From Rhizobium gallicum bv. gallicum R602sp (GTDB taxonomy: Bacteria > Pseudomonadota > Alphaproteobacteria > Rhizobiales > Rhizobiaceae): 64,000 bases of DNA. A program made the position numbers and the translations under genes. The stretch covers positions 372,001 through 436,000 of the forward strand of contig NZ_CP006880.1 of assembly GCF_000816845.1 (NCBI RefSeq), in the 5' to 3' direction. Below the pieces are notes generated by a model that did no database searches, was not told the origin of the DNA, and worked only from the letters and a program-made list of their open reading frames with translations. Below are positions 34,239-43,856 of this stretch, piece after piece (position 1 is the first letter of the stretch; each line of letters begins with the position of its first letter).

Positions 34239-34396
34239 TCGGCACTCTTGCTCAACTTCCGCGCGCTAGCTGGGCATTGACTCATCTCGCCGTTAGAACA
34301 GATACAGAACATATTTCGACTTCTCAAGCCGAAAACGGGTAAAGGAGATCGTGAGCGAGGAGGTGGCTTGGCCTATGGCGCGCTGCATAATGGCGC

Positions 34397-35770
34397 TTAC
34401 CCTTTCAAGCCATCTGAGATCAAGCTCCAGAATGCGTTGTCGCAAGACAGGGTTTCAAAATCGGCCAGGGCACAAAGCCGTTGGAAAGAGGCTTCGGAAT
34501 TGCGCCGATTTGCCCAGTGTAAGCAATCCATGAACTTTACTTTGCGTTCGTAATCACTCATCGGCGCTTCAAGCGATCCCTTGGCGTGCAAGCGGGACTT
34601 CCTGTAAATGCGGCCGTCGCGCGTTGTGACAGTGACGATGTGCGGGAGGCGCTCCACGCCTTTTTCCTCTTCGGCCGAATAGGACTGCATTTCGATGCGG
34701 GGCATGAATTGCCGGATTTCCGGCCGCCCGATCTCCTGCCGTGTAAAGTCTGAAAGGCTAAGGGAGCCTCTGAGGAAAGCTGTCGCCAGGCAATATTGCA
34801 TCGAGAAGCGGGCCTGCATCTCGTCGGTGGGGTCGGGATATGCGAGGTTGCGGGCAGCGGATATGCCGACTTTCGCCACGATCCGGGCAATGTCGCCCGC
34901 CAAAAGCCCACGTTCCTGCTTCAGATCCAGAAGCGCGTCAATCGCGCGATGGGTCGAGGCGCAGCAGGGATGGCGCTTGGTCACCACGCCCCGGCTTTCA
35001 ATGATATGTTCCTCTTCGAATGTCAGTCCCTCCCAGCCCTTGGCATCATCGCCCCCGAAAAGATCGAGGAAGCCTTGCGGCCGCTCGAGGATATCCGGCC
35101 GCCCGCTCATGCCGGCAAGCGCCATGCGCGCCGCATCCACGGCATTACGCGCGGCAATGCCGGCGTGAAGCGGTTTGGCGGTCGTGCCGAATTGCCCCTT
35201 CGGGCCGCAGGCGAAGCTCGTCGCGAGGCTCATCGCCGCGGCCAAGCCATTTTCATCGGCGCCTAGAAGCCGTGCCACGCCAGCTGCGGCCCCGATGCCG
35301 CCGACCGTCGCCGTTGCGTGCCAACCCCTGTTGTAGTGAGAGGGATTGACGCCGAAGCCGACTGCCGCTTGCGCTTCCAGCCCGGCCAGGTAGGCCTCGA
35401 GAAACCGTCTTCCGCTCGTGACCTTGCCGCTCGCCAAAACCGCCAGCAGCGCCGGCACCAGCACCGCGGAGGCATGCGCTCTCGCCGGATGGAAATTGTC
35501 ATCGAAATCGAGCGCGTGAGCCGCCGTTGCGTTGATGAGAGCGGCAAGCGAGGGCGAGGCGGAGCCGCCGGTGACGAGCCGCGCTTCGCCGCTTCCGGCG
35601 ATTTCCCCATGGAAGGCGCGGGTGAGCGCGGCGATGCTTTCATCGCCTCTGCCTGCAATCATGCAGCCGATGGTGTCCACCGCAGCATCTCTTGCCCGAT
35701 CCATGGCGAGGTTTGAGAACGTCGTTCGCGACAGGACCTGTTCCGCGATCTTCCGGAGAATGGTGGCCAT
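34397..35770 (-). CDS. MmgE/PrpD-family protein
   Basis: A 457-residue protein of the MmgE/PrpD family, whose characterised members are 2-methylcitrate dehydratase, cis-aconitate decarboxylase and an iminodisuccinate epimerase-type enzyme. Seen: the family start LARDAAVDTIGCMIAG (approximate) with ALDFDDNFHPARAHASA, the hallmark DD...H segment, then GWHATATVGGIGAAAGVARL and KPLHAGIAARNAVDAA. The ATG at 35770 is chosen because the upstream 49 codons are antisense to the divergent LysR gene and not family-like. The nearby peptide importer and AbgB-like amidase make a role in catabolism of an amino-acid derivative plausible. The substrate is not predictable. Confidence 0.85.
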   Translation of the reverse strand: MATILRKIAEQVLSRTTFSNLAMDRARDAAVDTIGCMIAGRGDESIAALTRAFHGEIAGSGEARLVTGGSASPSLAALINATAAHALDFDDNFHPARAHASAVLVPALLAVLASGKVTSGRRFLEAYLAGLEAQAAVGFGVNPSHYNRGWHATATVGGIGAAAGVARLLGADENGLAAAMSLATSFACGPKGQFGTTAKPLHAGIAARNAVDAARMALAGMSGRPDILERPQGFLDLFGGDDAKGWEGLTFEEEHIIESRGVVTKRHPCCASTHRAIDALLDLKQERGLLAGDIARIVAKVGISAARNLAYPDPTDEMQARFSMQYCLATAFLRGSLSLSDFTRQEIGRPEIRQFMPRIEMQSYSAEEEKGVERLPHIVTVTTRDGRIYRKSRLHAKGSLEAPMSDYERKVKFMDCLHWANRRNSEASFQRLCALADFETLSCDNAFWSLISDGLKG

Positions 35771-35878
35771 TGACGAAAGTCTTTCCGTGAGTTTGGTTCT
35801 CAGCGGAAAATGTTCAACTTTCCGCAGGTCCGCAATCTTATGCGGTTTGCGGGTAGGGCTATCGGTAATGGAGATAGA

Positions 35879-36784
35879 ATGGCGCGGGACACGAGTGCGG
35901 CGATCAGCCTGAAGCATATCGAGGCCTATGACGCCATCGCCGCGACGGGCTCGACGATCGCCGCTTCAGTCGAGCTTGGGATCTCGCAATCGAACGCCAG
36001 TCGGTTGTTGCAGCAACTGGAAGACTATCTCGGCGTCCGGCTTTTCGAACGGGAAAAGAACCGCCTTCAACCGACCCGCGAGGGGCTGCAGCTCGGCCCG
36101 GAAATCCGTGCCATTTCCGACCGGCTGCGCGCCTTGAAAACGGCGGCGATGGAGCTCGAGAGCGGTCGATCGCGCGAGATCATGCTGCGGCTCGCCTTTC
36201 CCGCCAGCCTTTCCTCGACGCGCATTCCGAAGCTCGTGAAGAACTTTCTCGCAGCGAATGGTCCGATGCGCGTCGAAGTCGCATCCGGTAGCTATCTCGC
36301 AATAGAACGGATGGTGGCCGACGGTGAGGCCGATCTCGGTTTCGCGCGTCTGCCGCTGATGAGCCCCGGATTGAAACAGGAAAAGATCCTGTCGTCGCGG
36401 ATCATTTGCGCCCTGCACAACGATCATCCCAAGGCCGGCATCCGCCAATTGTCGGTCGGCGACCTGAAGGGGCAGGATCTGATCATGCTGAACAGGGAGC
36501 GACCGGTTCGCCATGAGCTTGAGGCGTTGTTCTACAAGGCCGGCATCCGCCAACGCCCCTTGCTCGAAGCGCATTCGGTGGCGAGTGCCTGCGCGCTTGC
36601 CGCGCAGGGGCTCGGCATTGCGCTGGTCGGCGAGATCATCGCGCGCGAATTTGCGACGCTGCCGCTCCGGTTCATTCCACTCGAACCGGAACTGCCGGTT
36701 GCTTACGCGCTGATCAGCGGAGAGAAATTTCCGATGCCAAAGGCCGCCAGCCTTTTCCTTCAATGCATTTCGGACTGGGCATGA
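35879..36784 (+). CDS. LysR-family transcriptional regulator
   Basis: A 301-residue LysR regulator. Seen: winged helix-turn-helix HIEAYDAIAATGSTIAASVE with GISQSNASRLLQQLEDYLGVRLFER, then an effector-binding domain in two lobes (for example LRLAFPASLSSTRIP and GLGIALVGEI). The ATG at 35879 has GGAG seven bases upstream; a longer frame from 35810 is open but without support. It diverges from the PrpD-family gene, about 108 bp apart, and precedes a second LysR gene by 37 bp, so the two regulators may be co-transcribed. Control of the PrpD gene or the downstream importer is inferred. Confidence 0.9.
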   Translation: MARDTSAAISLKHIEAYDAIAATGSTIAASVELGISQSNASRLLQQLEDYLGVRLFEREKNRLQPTREGLQLGPEIRAISDRLRALKTAAMELESGRSREIMLRLAFPASLSSTRIPKLVKNFLAANGPMRVEVASGSYLAIERMVADGEADLGFARLPLMSPGLKQEKILSSRIICALHNDHPKAGIRQLSVGDLKGQDLIMLNRERPVRHELEALFYKAGIRQRPLLEAHSVASACALAAQGLGIALVGEIIAREFATLPLRFIPLEPELPVAYALISGEKFPMPKAASLFLQCISDWA

Positions 36785-36821
36785 TGACGGTGCTTGAGCC
36801 GTTACGGGGGATCGCAAACGT

Positions 36822-37727
36822 ATGAATATCAAGCAACTGGAAGTCCTGCGCACACTTTTGGCGACGGGGTCTACGATTGCCACGGCAAAGACGATGGGAC
36901 TGAGCCAGTCCGGCGTCAGCCGCCTCCTCCAGCAGCTCGAGGCGGATCTTTCGGTGTCGCTTTTCGTGCGCGACAAAGGCCGTCTCATCCCAACCCCCGA
37001 GGCCCTGCTTCTTGCCCGCGATGCCGAGAACATCTTGCTGGCGGTCGATCGGATGTCGGGTCACGCGGAGGACTTAAGAAGCGGCGCCGCCGGCCCGGAG
37101 GTCGTCCGCATCGGTCTGCCAAGCAGCATGTGGGAGCATTTCGCGCCGGCAATGCTGGCCCATTACATCCGCGATTTCCCAGGCGTGCGGATCGAAACCT
37201 TCTTTGAGACGACGACCGCGATCAACAAGCTCGTCGAGCAGAGGGTGATCGATTTCGGCTTTCTGCGCATGGAGGGCGACAGCGGACCGGGCATCGAGGT
37301 CGAGCGCGTCGCCACCGGCGAAAGCGTCTGCGTCGTTCCGAAAGATCATCCTCTTGCAAGACTGGAGGAAATCACGGTGAAGAACCTGCGCGACGTGCCG
37401 CTCATTCTGATAGGCCGCCAACGGCCGAACCGCATGGCGCTCGACCAGACCTTCCGGCGGGCAGGCGTCAAGCAGATCGTCAAGATCGAGACGCATACCA
37501 ACAGTTCCGCCTGTTCTTATGTCGCACATGGCCTCGGCGTGACGATCATCAGCAGCTTTTATGCGAATCTCTATCGTCACCTGCCAGTGGTTCATCGCCC
37601 TTTCGTGCCGCGCACGACACAGGAATTTGGATTGGCGAGGGCGATCGGTACGCCCCTCTCGATTGCCGCCCATGCACTCAGCGATGCCTTGAAACGGCAG
37701 ATCCATGTTTCCCAGAAAAGCATTTAA
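36822..37727 (+). CDS. LysR-family transcriptional regulator (second, tandem)
   Basis: A 301-residue LysR protein similar to the preceding one in its HTH (QLEVLRTLLATGSTIATAKT, GLSQSGVSRLLQQLEADLSVSLFVRD), so the pair looks like an old duplication. The effector domain contains VRIGLPSSMWEHFAPAML and a late SSACSYVAHGLGVTIISSF. It is followed after about 180 bases by the dipeptide-type importer operon on the same strand and is the best candidate regulator for it. The two LysR effector domains differ enough to sense different ligands. Confidence 0.9.
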   Translation: MNIKQLEVLRTLLATGSTIATAKTMGLSQSGVSRLLQQLEADLSVSLFVRDKGRLIPTPEALLLARDAENILLAVDRMSGHAEDLRSGAAGPEVVRIGLPSSMWEHFAPAMLAHYIRDFPGVRIETFFETTTAINKLVEQRVIDFGFLRMEGDSGPGIEVERVATGESVCVVPKDHPLARLEEITVKNLRDVPLILIGRQRPNRMALDQTFRRAGVKQIVKIETHTNSSACSYVAHGLGVTIISSFYANLYRHLPVVHRPFVPRTTQEFGLARAIGTPLSIAAHALSDALKRQIHVSQKSI

Positions 37728-37905
37728 AACCAGCTTACTGGCCCGCTTTTTAGTTTCATCGCGCCCTCTCTGGTTGCTGCGCTATTCCGCATAGACTTAT
37801 GACGGAATCGCATAATATTGCGGATATTTTTTCATTCGATCATAGTCTGCGGCAACGAAACCGATGGCGCCGGGCATTGTCCGTCGCCCATCGCGGGGAA
37901 CAAAA

Positions 37906-38850
37906 ATGCTGAAATTCGTTCTGAACCGCCTGTTGATGGCATTACCAACGATTGTCCTCGTTTCGGTGACCGTCTTCACGCTGATCCGCTTCATACCCGG
38001 CGATCCGGCAGCATTGATGCTGGGTGATATGGCTGAGCCGGATCAGATCGCGGCGATGCGCTCGGAACTTGGCCTCGACAAATCGCTGCCGGAACAGTTC
38101 CTGATCTGGACCGCCAATGTCGTGCAGGGTGATTTCGGCCGCTCGATCGTCAATGACGAGGCGGTTCTGCCGCTCGTCGCATCGCGCTTTCTGGTCAGCG
38201 CCGAAATCGTCGTCGTCGCCGTCCTCCTGGCGAGCTTTATCGCCGTGCCGGCCGGTGTCATCGCCGCCTGGCGGCAGAACAGTCTGACAGACCTGGCGCT
38301 GGTCGGCACGGCCACGATCCTGTTGTCGATCCCGACATTCTGGCTCGGACTGCTGCTTCTGCTCTTCTTCGGTTTGAAACTCGGCTGGTTACCGGTCCTG
38401 GGCTATGTCTCGATCGGCAACAATGTTACCGGTGGCCTGCTCTACCTGGTGCTGCCGATCATGACCCTGGTCATTCATGAGATGGGTGTGTTGATCCGCA
38501 TGGCACGCGCCTCGACGCTGGAAGTGATGCGTCTCGACTATATCACCCATGCCCGGGCCAAGGGCCTTTCCGAAAGCGCCGTCCTTTGGCGGCATGCCTT
38601 CAAGAATGCCTTCGGCCCGACCTGGACGGTCATCGGTCTGATCCTCGGCAATCTGCTCGGCGGCATTGCCGTCATCGAGACAGTCTTCACCATTCCGGGG
38701 CTCGGGCGACTGATGGTCGACAGCATTTTTGCTCGCGATTACCCCGTTATCCAGGGTTGCCTGCTGTTCGTCTCGCTTTCCTATGTGCTGGTCAATTTGG
38801 TCGTCGACCTGCTCTATCCCTTGTTCGATCCCCGGGTTGTCGCCGAATGA
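37906..38850 (+). CDS. dipeptide/oligopeptide-type ABC transporter permease (DppB-like)
   Basis: A 314-residue inner-membrane permease with six hydrophobic segments. Seen: the N-terminal LRRLLMALPTI-type start, FIPGDPAALMLG, QFLIWTANVVQGDFGRSI, and the EAA loop around ARAKGLSESAVLWRHAFKNA, all landmarks of DppB/OppB. The ATG at 37906 is preceded by GGGGA. It overlaps the next permease gene by 4 bp (ATGA). First gene of an operon with DppC, a double ATPase, a beta-lactamase-like hydrolase, a binding protein and an M20 amidase. Confidence 0.93.
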   Translation: MLKFVLNRLLMALPTIVLVSVTVFTLIRFIPGDPAALMLGDMAEPDQIAAMRSELGLDKSLPEQFLIWTANVVQGDFGRSIVNDEAVLPLVASRFLVSAEIVVVAVLLASFIAVPAGVIAAWRQNSLTDLALVGTATILLSIPTFWLGLLLLLFFGLKLGWLPVLGYVSIGNNVTGGLLYLVLPIMTLVIHEMGVLIRMARASTLEVMRLDYITHARAKGLSESAVLWRHAFKNAFGPTWTVIGLILGNLLGGIAVIETVFTIPGLGRLMVDSIFARDYPVIQGCLLFVSLSYVLVNLVVDLLYPLFDPRVVAE

Positions 38851-39665
38851 AAAAGATCACATTCAACGGCTTGATCGGCAGCGTTCTGATTTCCGCTTTG
38901 CTCCTCTCGGCCGGCATCGGCCTGTTCTGGACACCGTATGATCCGATGAAGCTCGGCTTCACGGCACGGCTGGCAGCGCCAAGCGGCGCCCACTGGCTCG
39001 GAACCGACGAATTCGGCCGCGACGTGCTCAGCCGCCTGATCGTCGGCGCCCGGGCGAGCGTCTGGATCGGCACCTTGACGGTCACATTCGCGACGGTCTG
39101 CGGCGCGCTGATCGGTCTCGTCAGCGGTTATGCCCGCGGTTGGATCGATGCAGTCATCATGGCGGTCAACAATGCGCTTCTCGCCTTTCCCGGCATTCTT
39201 CTGGCGCTTGGATTGCTCGCCGTCTTCGGCGCCAACCAATATGGCATCATCTTTGCGCTGGGCATTGCCTATTCTCCCTCCATGGCCCGCGTTGTCCGCG
39301 GTGCCGTCCTGTCGCTGCGAGAGCGGGAATTCATCGAGGCCTCCAAGGTGATGGGCAATGGCGAGATGTACACCATGTTCCGCCATATCCTTCCCAATTG
39401 CATCGCCCCGATCACCGTGCTTGCGACGTCGATGTTCGGCTGGGCGATCCTTTCTGAAAGCGCGCTCAGCTTTCTCGGTCTCGGTGTTCCGCCACCGGCG
39501 CCGACCTGGGGCAACATGCTGGCGGCCGGTCGGCCTTTCATCGAACAGGCGGTCTGGCTGGGTCTCTTCCCGGGGCTGGCGATCGCCCTGACGCTCCTCG
39601 GCATCAATCTTCTGGGGGATGCTCTTCGGGACAAGCTTGATCCGCGGATGAGGGGGCTGAAATGA
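38847..39665 (+). CDS. dipeptide/oligopeptide-type ABC transporter permease (DppC-like)
   Basis: A 272-residue permease. Seen: HWLGTDEFGRDVLSRLIVGAR, the standard DppC/OppC periplasmic-loop motif, and the EAA loop REFIEASKVMGNGEMYTMFRHI, followed by ESALSFLGLG. It starts with the ATG that overlaps the DppB stop codon and ends with a 4-bp overlap with the ATPase gene, so the three are translationally coupled. Open reading extends upstream of 38847, but that part overlaps dppB in another frame and is not coding. Confidence 0.93.
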   Translation: MKKITFNGLIGSVLISALLLSAGIGLFWTPYDPMKLGFTARLAAPSGAHWLGTDEFGRDVLSRLIVGARASVWIGTLTVTFATVCGALIGLVSGYARGWIDAVIMAVNNALLAFPGILLALGLLAVFGANQYGIIFALGIAYSPSMARVVRGAVLSLREREFIEASKVMGNGEMYTMFRHILPNCIAPITVLATSMFGWAILSESALSFLGLGVPPPAPTWGNMLAAGRPFIEQAVWLGLFPGLAIALTLLGINLLGDALRDKLDPRMRGLK

Positions 39666-41290
39666 CCAATGAAACGCTTTTGAGTGTCCGCAACCTGTCG
39701 CTTCAGGTCGCCGGAACCGGTGTGCAGGTTGTCAAGGACGTCAGCTTCGACGTCGCCCCAGGCGAGATCTTCGGCATCGTCGGGGAAAGCGGATCGGGCA
39801 AGACGCTGGCAACACGCGCCCTGATCTCGCTGCTGCCGGCGCCCATCAAAGTGATCGGCGGCTCCGTTGCCTACAAGGGACGCGACGTGCTTTCCATGAA
39901 CGGCGCGCAATTGCGCCAATTGCGTGGTGCAGAAATCGGTGTCGTCTTCCAGGAGCCGATGACCTCGCTCAATCCCTCGATGACCGTCGGCCGCCAACTC
40001 GAAGAAGGGTTGCAGCTTCATACGAAACTTTCGCAGGCAGAACGGCGCAGCCGTATCCTCGGCATGCTGGATCGGGTCGGGATCCGCGACCCCGCCGGGG
40101 CGCTCACTTCCTATCCGCATGAATTCTCGGGCGGTATGCGCCAGCGCATCATGCTGGCATCGGTCATGCTGCTGAAACCGGCGCTGTTGATCGCCGACGA
40201 GCCGACGACTGCGCTCGATGCCGTGATCCAGCGCGATGTCATGGAATTGATGGTGGAACTGACACAGGCCGAAGGCACGGCCGTGCTGCTGATCAGTCAC
40301 GACCTGCCGATGGTCGCCCGCTACACGAACCGCATCGTCGTCATGGAAAAGGGCGTAATCGTCGAAGAAGGACGCACCGCCGATCTGCTCGACGCACCGC
40401 AGCGTGCCTATACGAAGAAACTGCTTTCCTCCCTGCCGTTTCGCGGACAGACGCGGATGATCGACAAGACCAAGGCGCCAATGGTCTCGGCGCGTGATAT
40501 CGTCGTCGACTATGGGGGCCGGCGGTCGCTGATGAAGAAGGCAACGCCAAAACGGGCGCTCAATGGCGTCAGCATCGATATCCACGAGGGCGAAGTCGTT
40601 GCACTGGTCGGCGGTTCAGGTTCCGGCAAGACCACGCTCGGCCGCACCATTGCCGGACTGGTCCGGGAGAGCGAAGGCGATATCCGCTTCAAGGGACGCA
40701 GCCGCGACGACGACTGGATGGACTATCGTCTGAATTGCCAGATGGTGTTTCAGGATCCTTATTCCTCGCTGAACCCGCGCATGACCATCGTCGCGCTTGT
40801 GGAAGAAGCGCTGCGGCTCGTTCCCGATCTTAACGCGACGGCAAAGCGCAAGCGCGCCCTGGAGACGCTGGAGGAAGTCGGCCTTGGGGCCGACTATGGC
40901 GAGCGCTACCCGCACGAGCTTTCGGGCGGCCAGCGTCAGCGCGTGGCGATCGCCCGCGCCATTGCGCGCCGGCCGAAATTCCTGATCGCAGACGAACCGG
41001 TATCGGCCCTCGACGTGACGGTCAGGGCGCAGGTGCTCGAACTCCTGTCCGATCTGCAAAAACGCTACGGCTTTTCCTGCCTCTTCATCAGCCATGATCT
41101 CGGCGTGGTCGAGCAGGTGGCCGATCGCGTCGTCGTCATGCAGGACGGCCGGATCATCGAGGAGGGCGACCGCGATACGGTTTTCGACAGCCCGAAGGAG
41201 GCCTATACGCAAAGGCTTCTCTCGGCCATCCCCGCCCTGGACCACAATGCGCAGGGCGGTGTGACCCTCAAATGGCGCCTGGAGAACTGA
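39662..41290 (+). CDS. double-domain ABC ATPase (DppD-DppF fusion)
   Basis: A 542-residue protein with two complete ATPase domains. Seen: first Walker A GESGSGKT and Walker B LLIADEPTTALD, second Walker A GGSGSGKTT and FLIADEPVSALD; both have LSGG-type signatures (FSGGMRQR and LSGGQRQR) and switch His (SHDLPMV, SHDLGVV). It energises the permease pair encoded upstream. Fusion of the two ATPases is common in rhizobial importers of this class. The C-terminal oligopeptide-transporter extension of about 60 residues is short, and no FeS-type Cys cluster was seen. Confidence 0.93.
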   Translation: MTNETLLSVRNLSLQVAGTGVQVVKDVSFDVAPGEIFGIVGESGSGKTLATRALISLLPAPIKVIGGSVAYKGRDVLSMNGAQLRQLRGAEIGVVFQEPMTSLNPSMTVGRQLEEGLQLHTKLSQAERRSRILGMLDRVGIRDPAGALTSYPHEFSGGMRQRIMLASVMLLKPALLIADEPTTALDAVIQRDVMELMVELTQAEGTAVLLISHDLPMVARYTNRIVVMEKGVIVEEGRTADLLDAPQRAYTKKLLSSLPFRGQTRMIDKTKAPMVSARDIVVDYGGRRSLMKKATPKRALNGVSIDIHEGEVVALVGGSGSGKTTLGRTIAGLVRESEGDIRFKGRSRDDDWMDYRLNCQMVFQDPYSSLNPRMTIVALVEEALRLVPDLNATAKRKRALETLEEVGLGADYGERYPHELSGGQRQRVAIARAIARRPKFLIADEPVSALDVTVRAQVLELLSDLQKRYGFSCLFISHDLGVVEQVADRVVVMQDGRIIEEGDRDTVFDSPKEAYTQRLLSAIPALDHNAQGGVTLKWRLEN

Positions 41291-41291
41291 C

Positions 41292-42155
41292 ATGACGACC
41301 GTGATTGCATCTGGAAAGCTCGTGGAACGATTGAACGCGATCTGCGATGCCCAGCCTTTCGTAACGCGCTTCATGGTGCATGCGCTTGCAAGCGGTGAAA
41401 CGATCGTCAGGCGCGCGGACGAGGAAACTCCCTCCGCCAGCACCCGAAAGACCTCGATCATGATGGCAGCCTTGAAGGCCGCCCATGAAGGCCGCCTGGA
41501 TCTGGACGAACGGATCATTTACGAAAAGCGTTTTGCAGAGGAAGTGGCGAGCGGGATGTTCCGCTACCTGACACCCGGTATCGTCATATCGCTGCGCGAT
41601 GCCATCACCGGCATGATGGTGCTGAGCGACAATGTCTGCACCAAGATGGTCTTCGAAAGGCTGACGCTCGAAGAGGTCGACGGCTATTGCAAGTCGATCG
41701 GCATGACGGAGACCAACCATCGCTTCCTCATCCCTCCCTTGGCGCTGTCGCCCGATCATTCATTGAAGGCCGTCACCACGACGACGGCGCGGGACCAGGT
41801 CTATCTGCTGCAGACCATCCTGGATGCGCAAAATTCGCGGGAGGCCGCGGACCGACTCGGCTCTTCGCAGGCGTTGTGCGCCTATGCGCTTCAAACCCTG
41901 AAGAACCAGATCCTGCGCTATGCCATCCCCTCCAGGCTGCCGTTCGGGGTTGTCGTCGCACATAAGGGCGGTACGGGAAAGCGGGGCCGCATGAATGCCG
42001 GTATCGTCTATCGCGACGGTTCCCCCTTCTACATCATTGCCGCCTATACCGACGACGTGCCGCAGGAAATGCCGGACGGCACCCCTGGCTATACGGTCGC
42101 GCTTGAAACCATCGGCAGGCTTTCACGCGCCTGCTGGGATGAATTCCAATCCTAA
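41292..42155 (+). CDS. class A beta-lactamase-like serine hydrolase inside a peptide-importer operon
   Basis: A 287-residue serine hydrolase of the class A beta-lactamase fold. Seen: S-T-R-K in SASTRKTSIMMAA (Ser-x2-Lys nucleophile motif), SDN in VLSDNVCTKM, and KGG in AHKGGTGKRGRM, the three catalytic boxes in correct order. No signal peptide is present, unlike true beta-lactamases, so the protein is expected in the cytoplasm. It starts 1 base after the ATPase stop and precedes the binding protein gene by 25 bases. I infer hydrolysis of an imported amide or peptide rather than antibiotic resistance. Its true substrate is unknown. Confidence 0.82.
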   Translation: MTTVIASGKLVERLNAICDAQPFVTRFMVHALASGETIVRRADEETPSASTRKTSIMMAALKAAHEGRLDLDERIIYEKRFAEEVASGMFRYLTPGIVISLRDAITGMMVLSDNVCTKMVFERLTLEEVDGYCKSIGMTETNHRFLIPPLALSPDHSLKAVTTTTARDQVYLLQTILDAQNSREAADRLGSSQALCAYALQTLKNQILRYAIPSRLPFGVVVAHKGGTGKRGRMNAGIVYRDGSPFYIIAAYTDDVPQEMPDGTPGYTVALETIGRLSRACWDEFQS

Positions 42156-42180
42156 CGATCCATAAAAAGAGGGTAGAACA

Positions 42181-43725
42181 ATGCATAAGCTTCTTCTTGC
42201 AGGGACCATGTTAATGGCGATGACCGGCCTGGTCGAAGCCCGCGACATCGTCGTGGCTCAAAGCTCCGACCTGCGCAGCAATAATCCGGGCGTCAATCGC
42301 GACGGCAATACCGATGGCGTCATCCTGCATATCGTCGAAGGGCTCGTCGGCTATGCCAACAACGGCGAGGTCAAGCCGCTGGTGGCAAAGAGCTTCGAAG
42401 TCTCGGCGGATGGGCTGACCTATAGCTTCAAACTGCGTGACGACGTCAAATTCCACGACGGCAAGAAATTGACCGCCGATGACGTCGTTTGGAACTGGAA
42501 CCGTTATCTCAAGCCCGAAACGAAATGGACCTGCCTTCCTGATTTCGACGGTAGCGGCAACGTGCACGTTACGGGGGTCAAGGCAGTCGATGCTTCGACC
42601 GTCACCATCACGCTGGAAAAGCCATCCGCGGTTTTCCTTGGCCTGATGTCGCGCCCCGAATGCGGTTACACCGGGATGATCTCCCCGGAATCGGTCAGCC
42701 CGGACGGAAGCTTCATCAAGCCGATCGGTACCGGTCCCTTCAAATGGGACGAATGGAAGAAGGGCGAATATATCCATCTCGCCAAGTTCAACGATTATGT
42801 CTCGCCCCAAAACGACGGAAAGCCCGACGGCATGGTCGGCTCCAAGCGTCCTCTCGTCGATGGCATCAAGTTCATGGTCATTCCCGATGCCTCGACCGTA
42901 AAGGCCGGCCTTCAGTCCGGCGTGCTCGATACCGCGGAGATTTCGCCGGATCTCATTCCCGAATTCAAGACAAGCGACACGATGCAGCTGATCGTGACCC
43001 GCAACAACGGCAAAAACCTCTTCTACATCCAGACGCGCGACAAGGTTCTGAGCAATCCCGGCGTGCGCCGCGCCATGGCGATGGCACTCGATCTAGACCA
43101 GCTCGTCGAGGCAGCCTCCAATGGCACTGGCGCAGCCAACGGTGCCATGGTTTCGGAAGACTCGCTCTATTTCGACGATGTCCAGAAGAAGCGTCTTCCC
43201 TACGACCTTGAGGCCGCGAAGAAGGAGCTCGCGGCGGCCGGCTACAAGGGCGAGCCGATTACCATCATCGCCAACAAGCGCAGCAACGTGCCAAGCTTCC
43301 CGGCCGCGGTCATGGCGCAGGCCATGATGCAGCAGGCAGGTCTTAATGTGCAGATCGAGGTGCTGGACTACGCGACACAGGTCGATCGTCGCCGGTCCGG
43401 CAACTATCAGGTCATCTCGCAATCGGTCGCGCCGCGGCTCGATCCGGCGCTGATGTACGGCTTCTATGTCGGTAACAAGGATAAGAACGCTTCTTTGATG
43501 TGGGATCACCCGAAGGCCATCGAACTGATGAAGGCCGCCTATGCGGAGTCCGACCAGACGAAGCGTCAGGCGATCTTCGACGAGTTTCACACGCTGATGC
43601 TCAAGGAAATGCCGGGCATCTTCCTCTATGACATGGTCGATGTCTGGGGCGCGACCAAGAAGCTGAAGGGCCAGCCCGTCTGGCAATCGAATGCCCGCCT
43701 TTGGGAAGTTTCGCTCGACAATTGA
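42181..43725 (+). CDS. family 5 ABC substrate-binding protein (DppA-like)
   Basis: A 514-residue periplasmic binding protein. Seen: an N-terminal signal peptide of about 20 residues (HKLLLAGTMLMAMTGLVEA), mature start RDIVVAQSSDL, the family segment SFEVSADGLTYSFKLRDDVKFHDGKKL (in part), GTGPFKWDEW and RRAMAMALDLDQLV. It would deliver the peptide or amide substrate to the permease/ATPase encoded upstream. AGAGGG lies before the ATG at 42181. It is followed by the AbgB-like amidase gene. Confidence 0.92.
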   Translation: MHKLLLAGTMLMAMTGLVEARDIVVAQSSDLRSNNPGVNRDGNTDGVILHIVEGLVGYANNGEVKPLVAKSFEVSADGLTYSFKLRDDVKFHDGKKLTADDVVWNWNRYLKPETKWTCLPDFDGSGNVHVTGVKAVDASTVTITLEKPSAVFLGLMSRPECGYTGMISPESVSPDGSFIKPIGTGPFKWDEWKKGEYIHLAKFNDYVSPQNDGKPDGMVGSKRPLVDGIKFMVIPDASTVKAGLQSGVLDTAEISPDLIPEFKTSDTMQLIVTRNNGKNLFYIQTRDKVLSNPGVRRAMAMALDLDQLVEAASNGTGAANGAMVSEDSLYFDDVQKKRLPYDLEAAKKELAAAGYKGEPITIIANKRSNVPSFPAAVMAQAMMQQAGLNVQIEVLDYATQVDRRRSGNYQVISQSVAPRLDPALMYGFYVGNKDKNASLMWDHPKAIELMKAAYAESDQTKRQAIFDEFHTLMLKEMPGIFLYDMVDVWGATKKLKGQPVWQSNARLWEVSLDN

Positions 43726-43856
43726 GCCTGAATTGCCGCGCCCGGTGGGGCGCCGCCACACCGCTTCGACGGTCAACAGAAGATCCGACAGGCAGTCCTG
43801 CCGGGTCGGGTGCAACATGTCGCCTGTGGCGGCAGGACAGACAGCGAGGAAATGCC

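Noticed and set aside
39269..40585. 438-codon minus-strand frame over dppC and dppDF
   Set aside because: Antisense shadow; the coding strand carries all ABC motifs.
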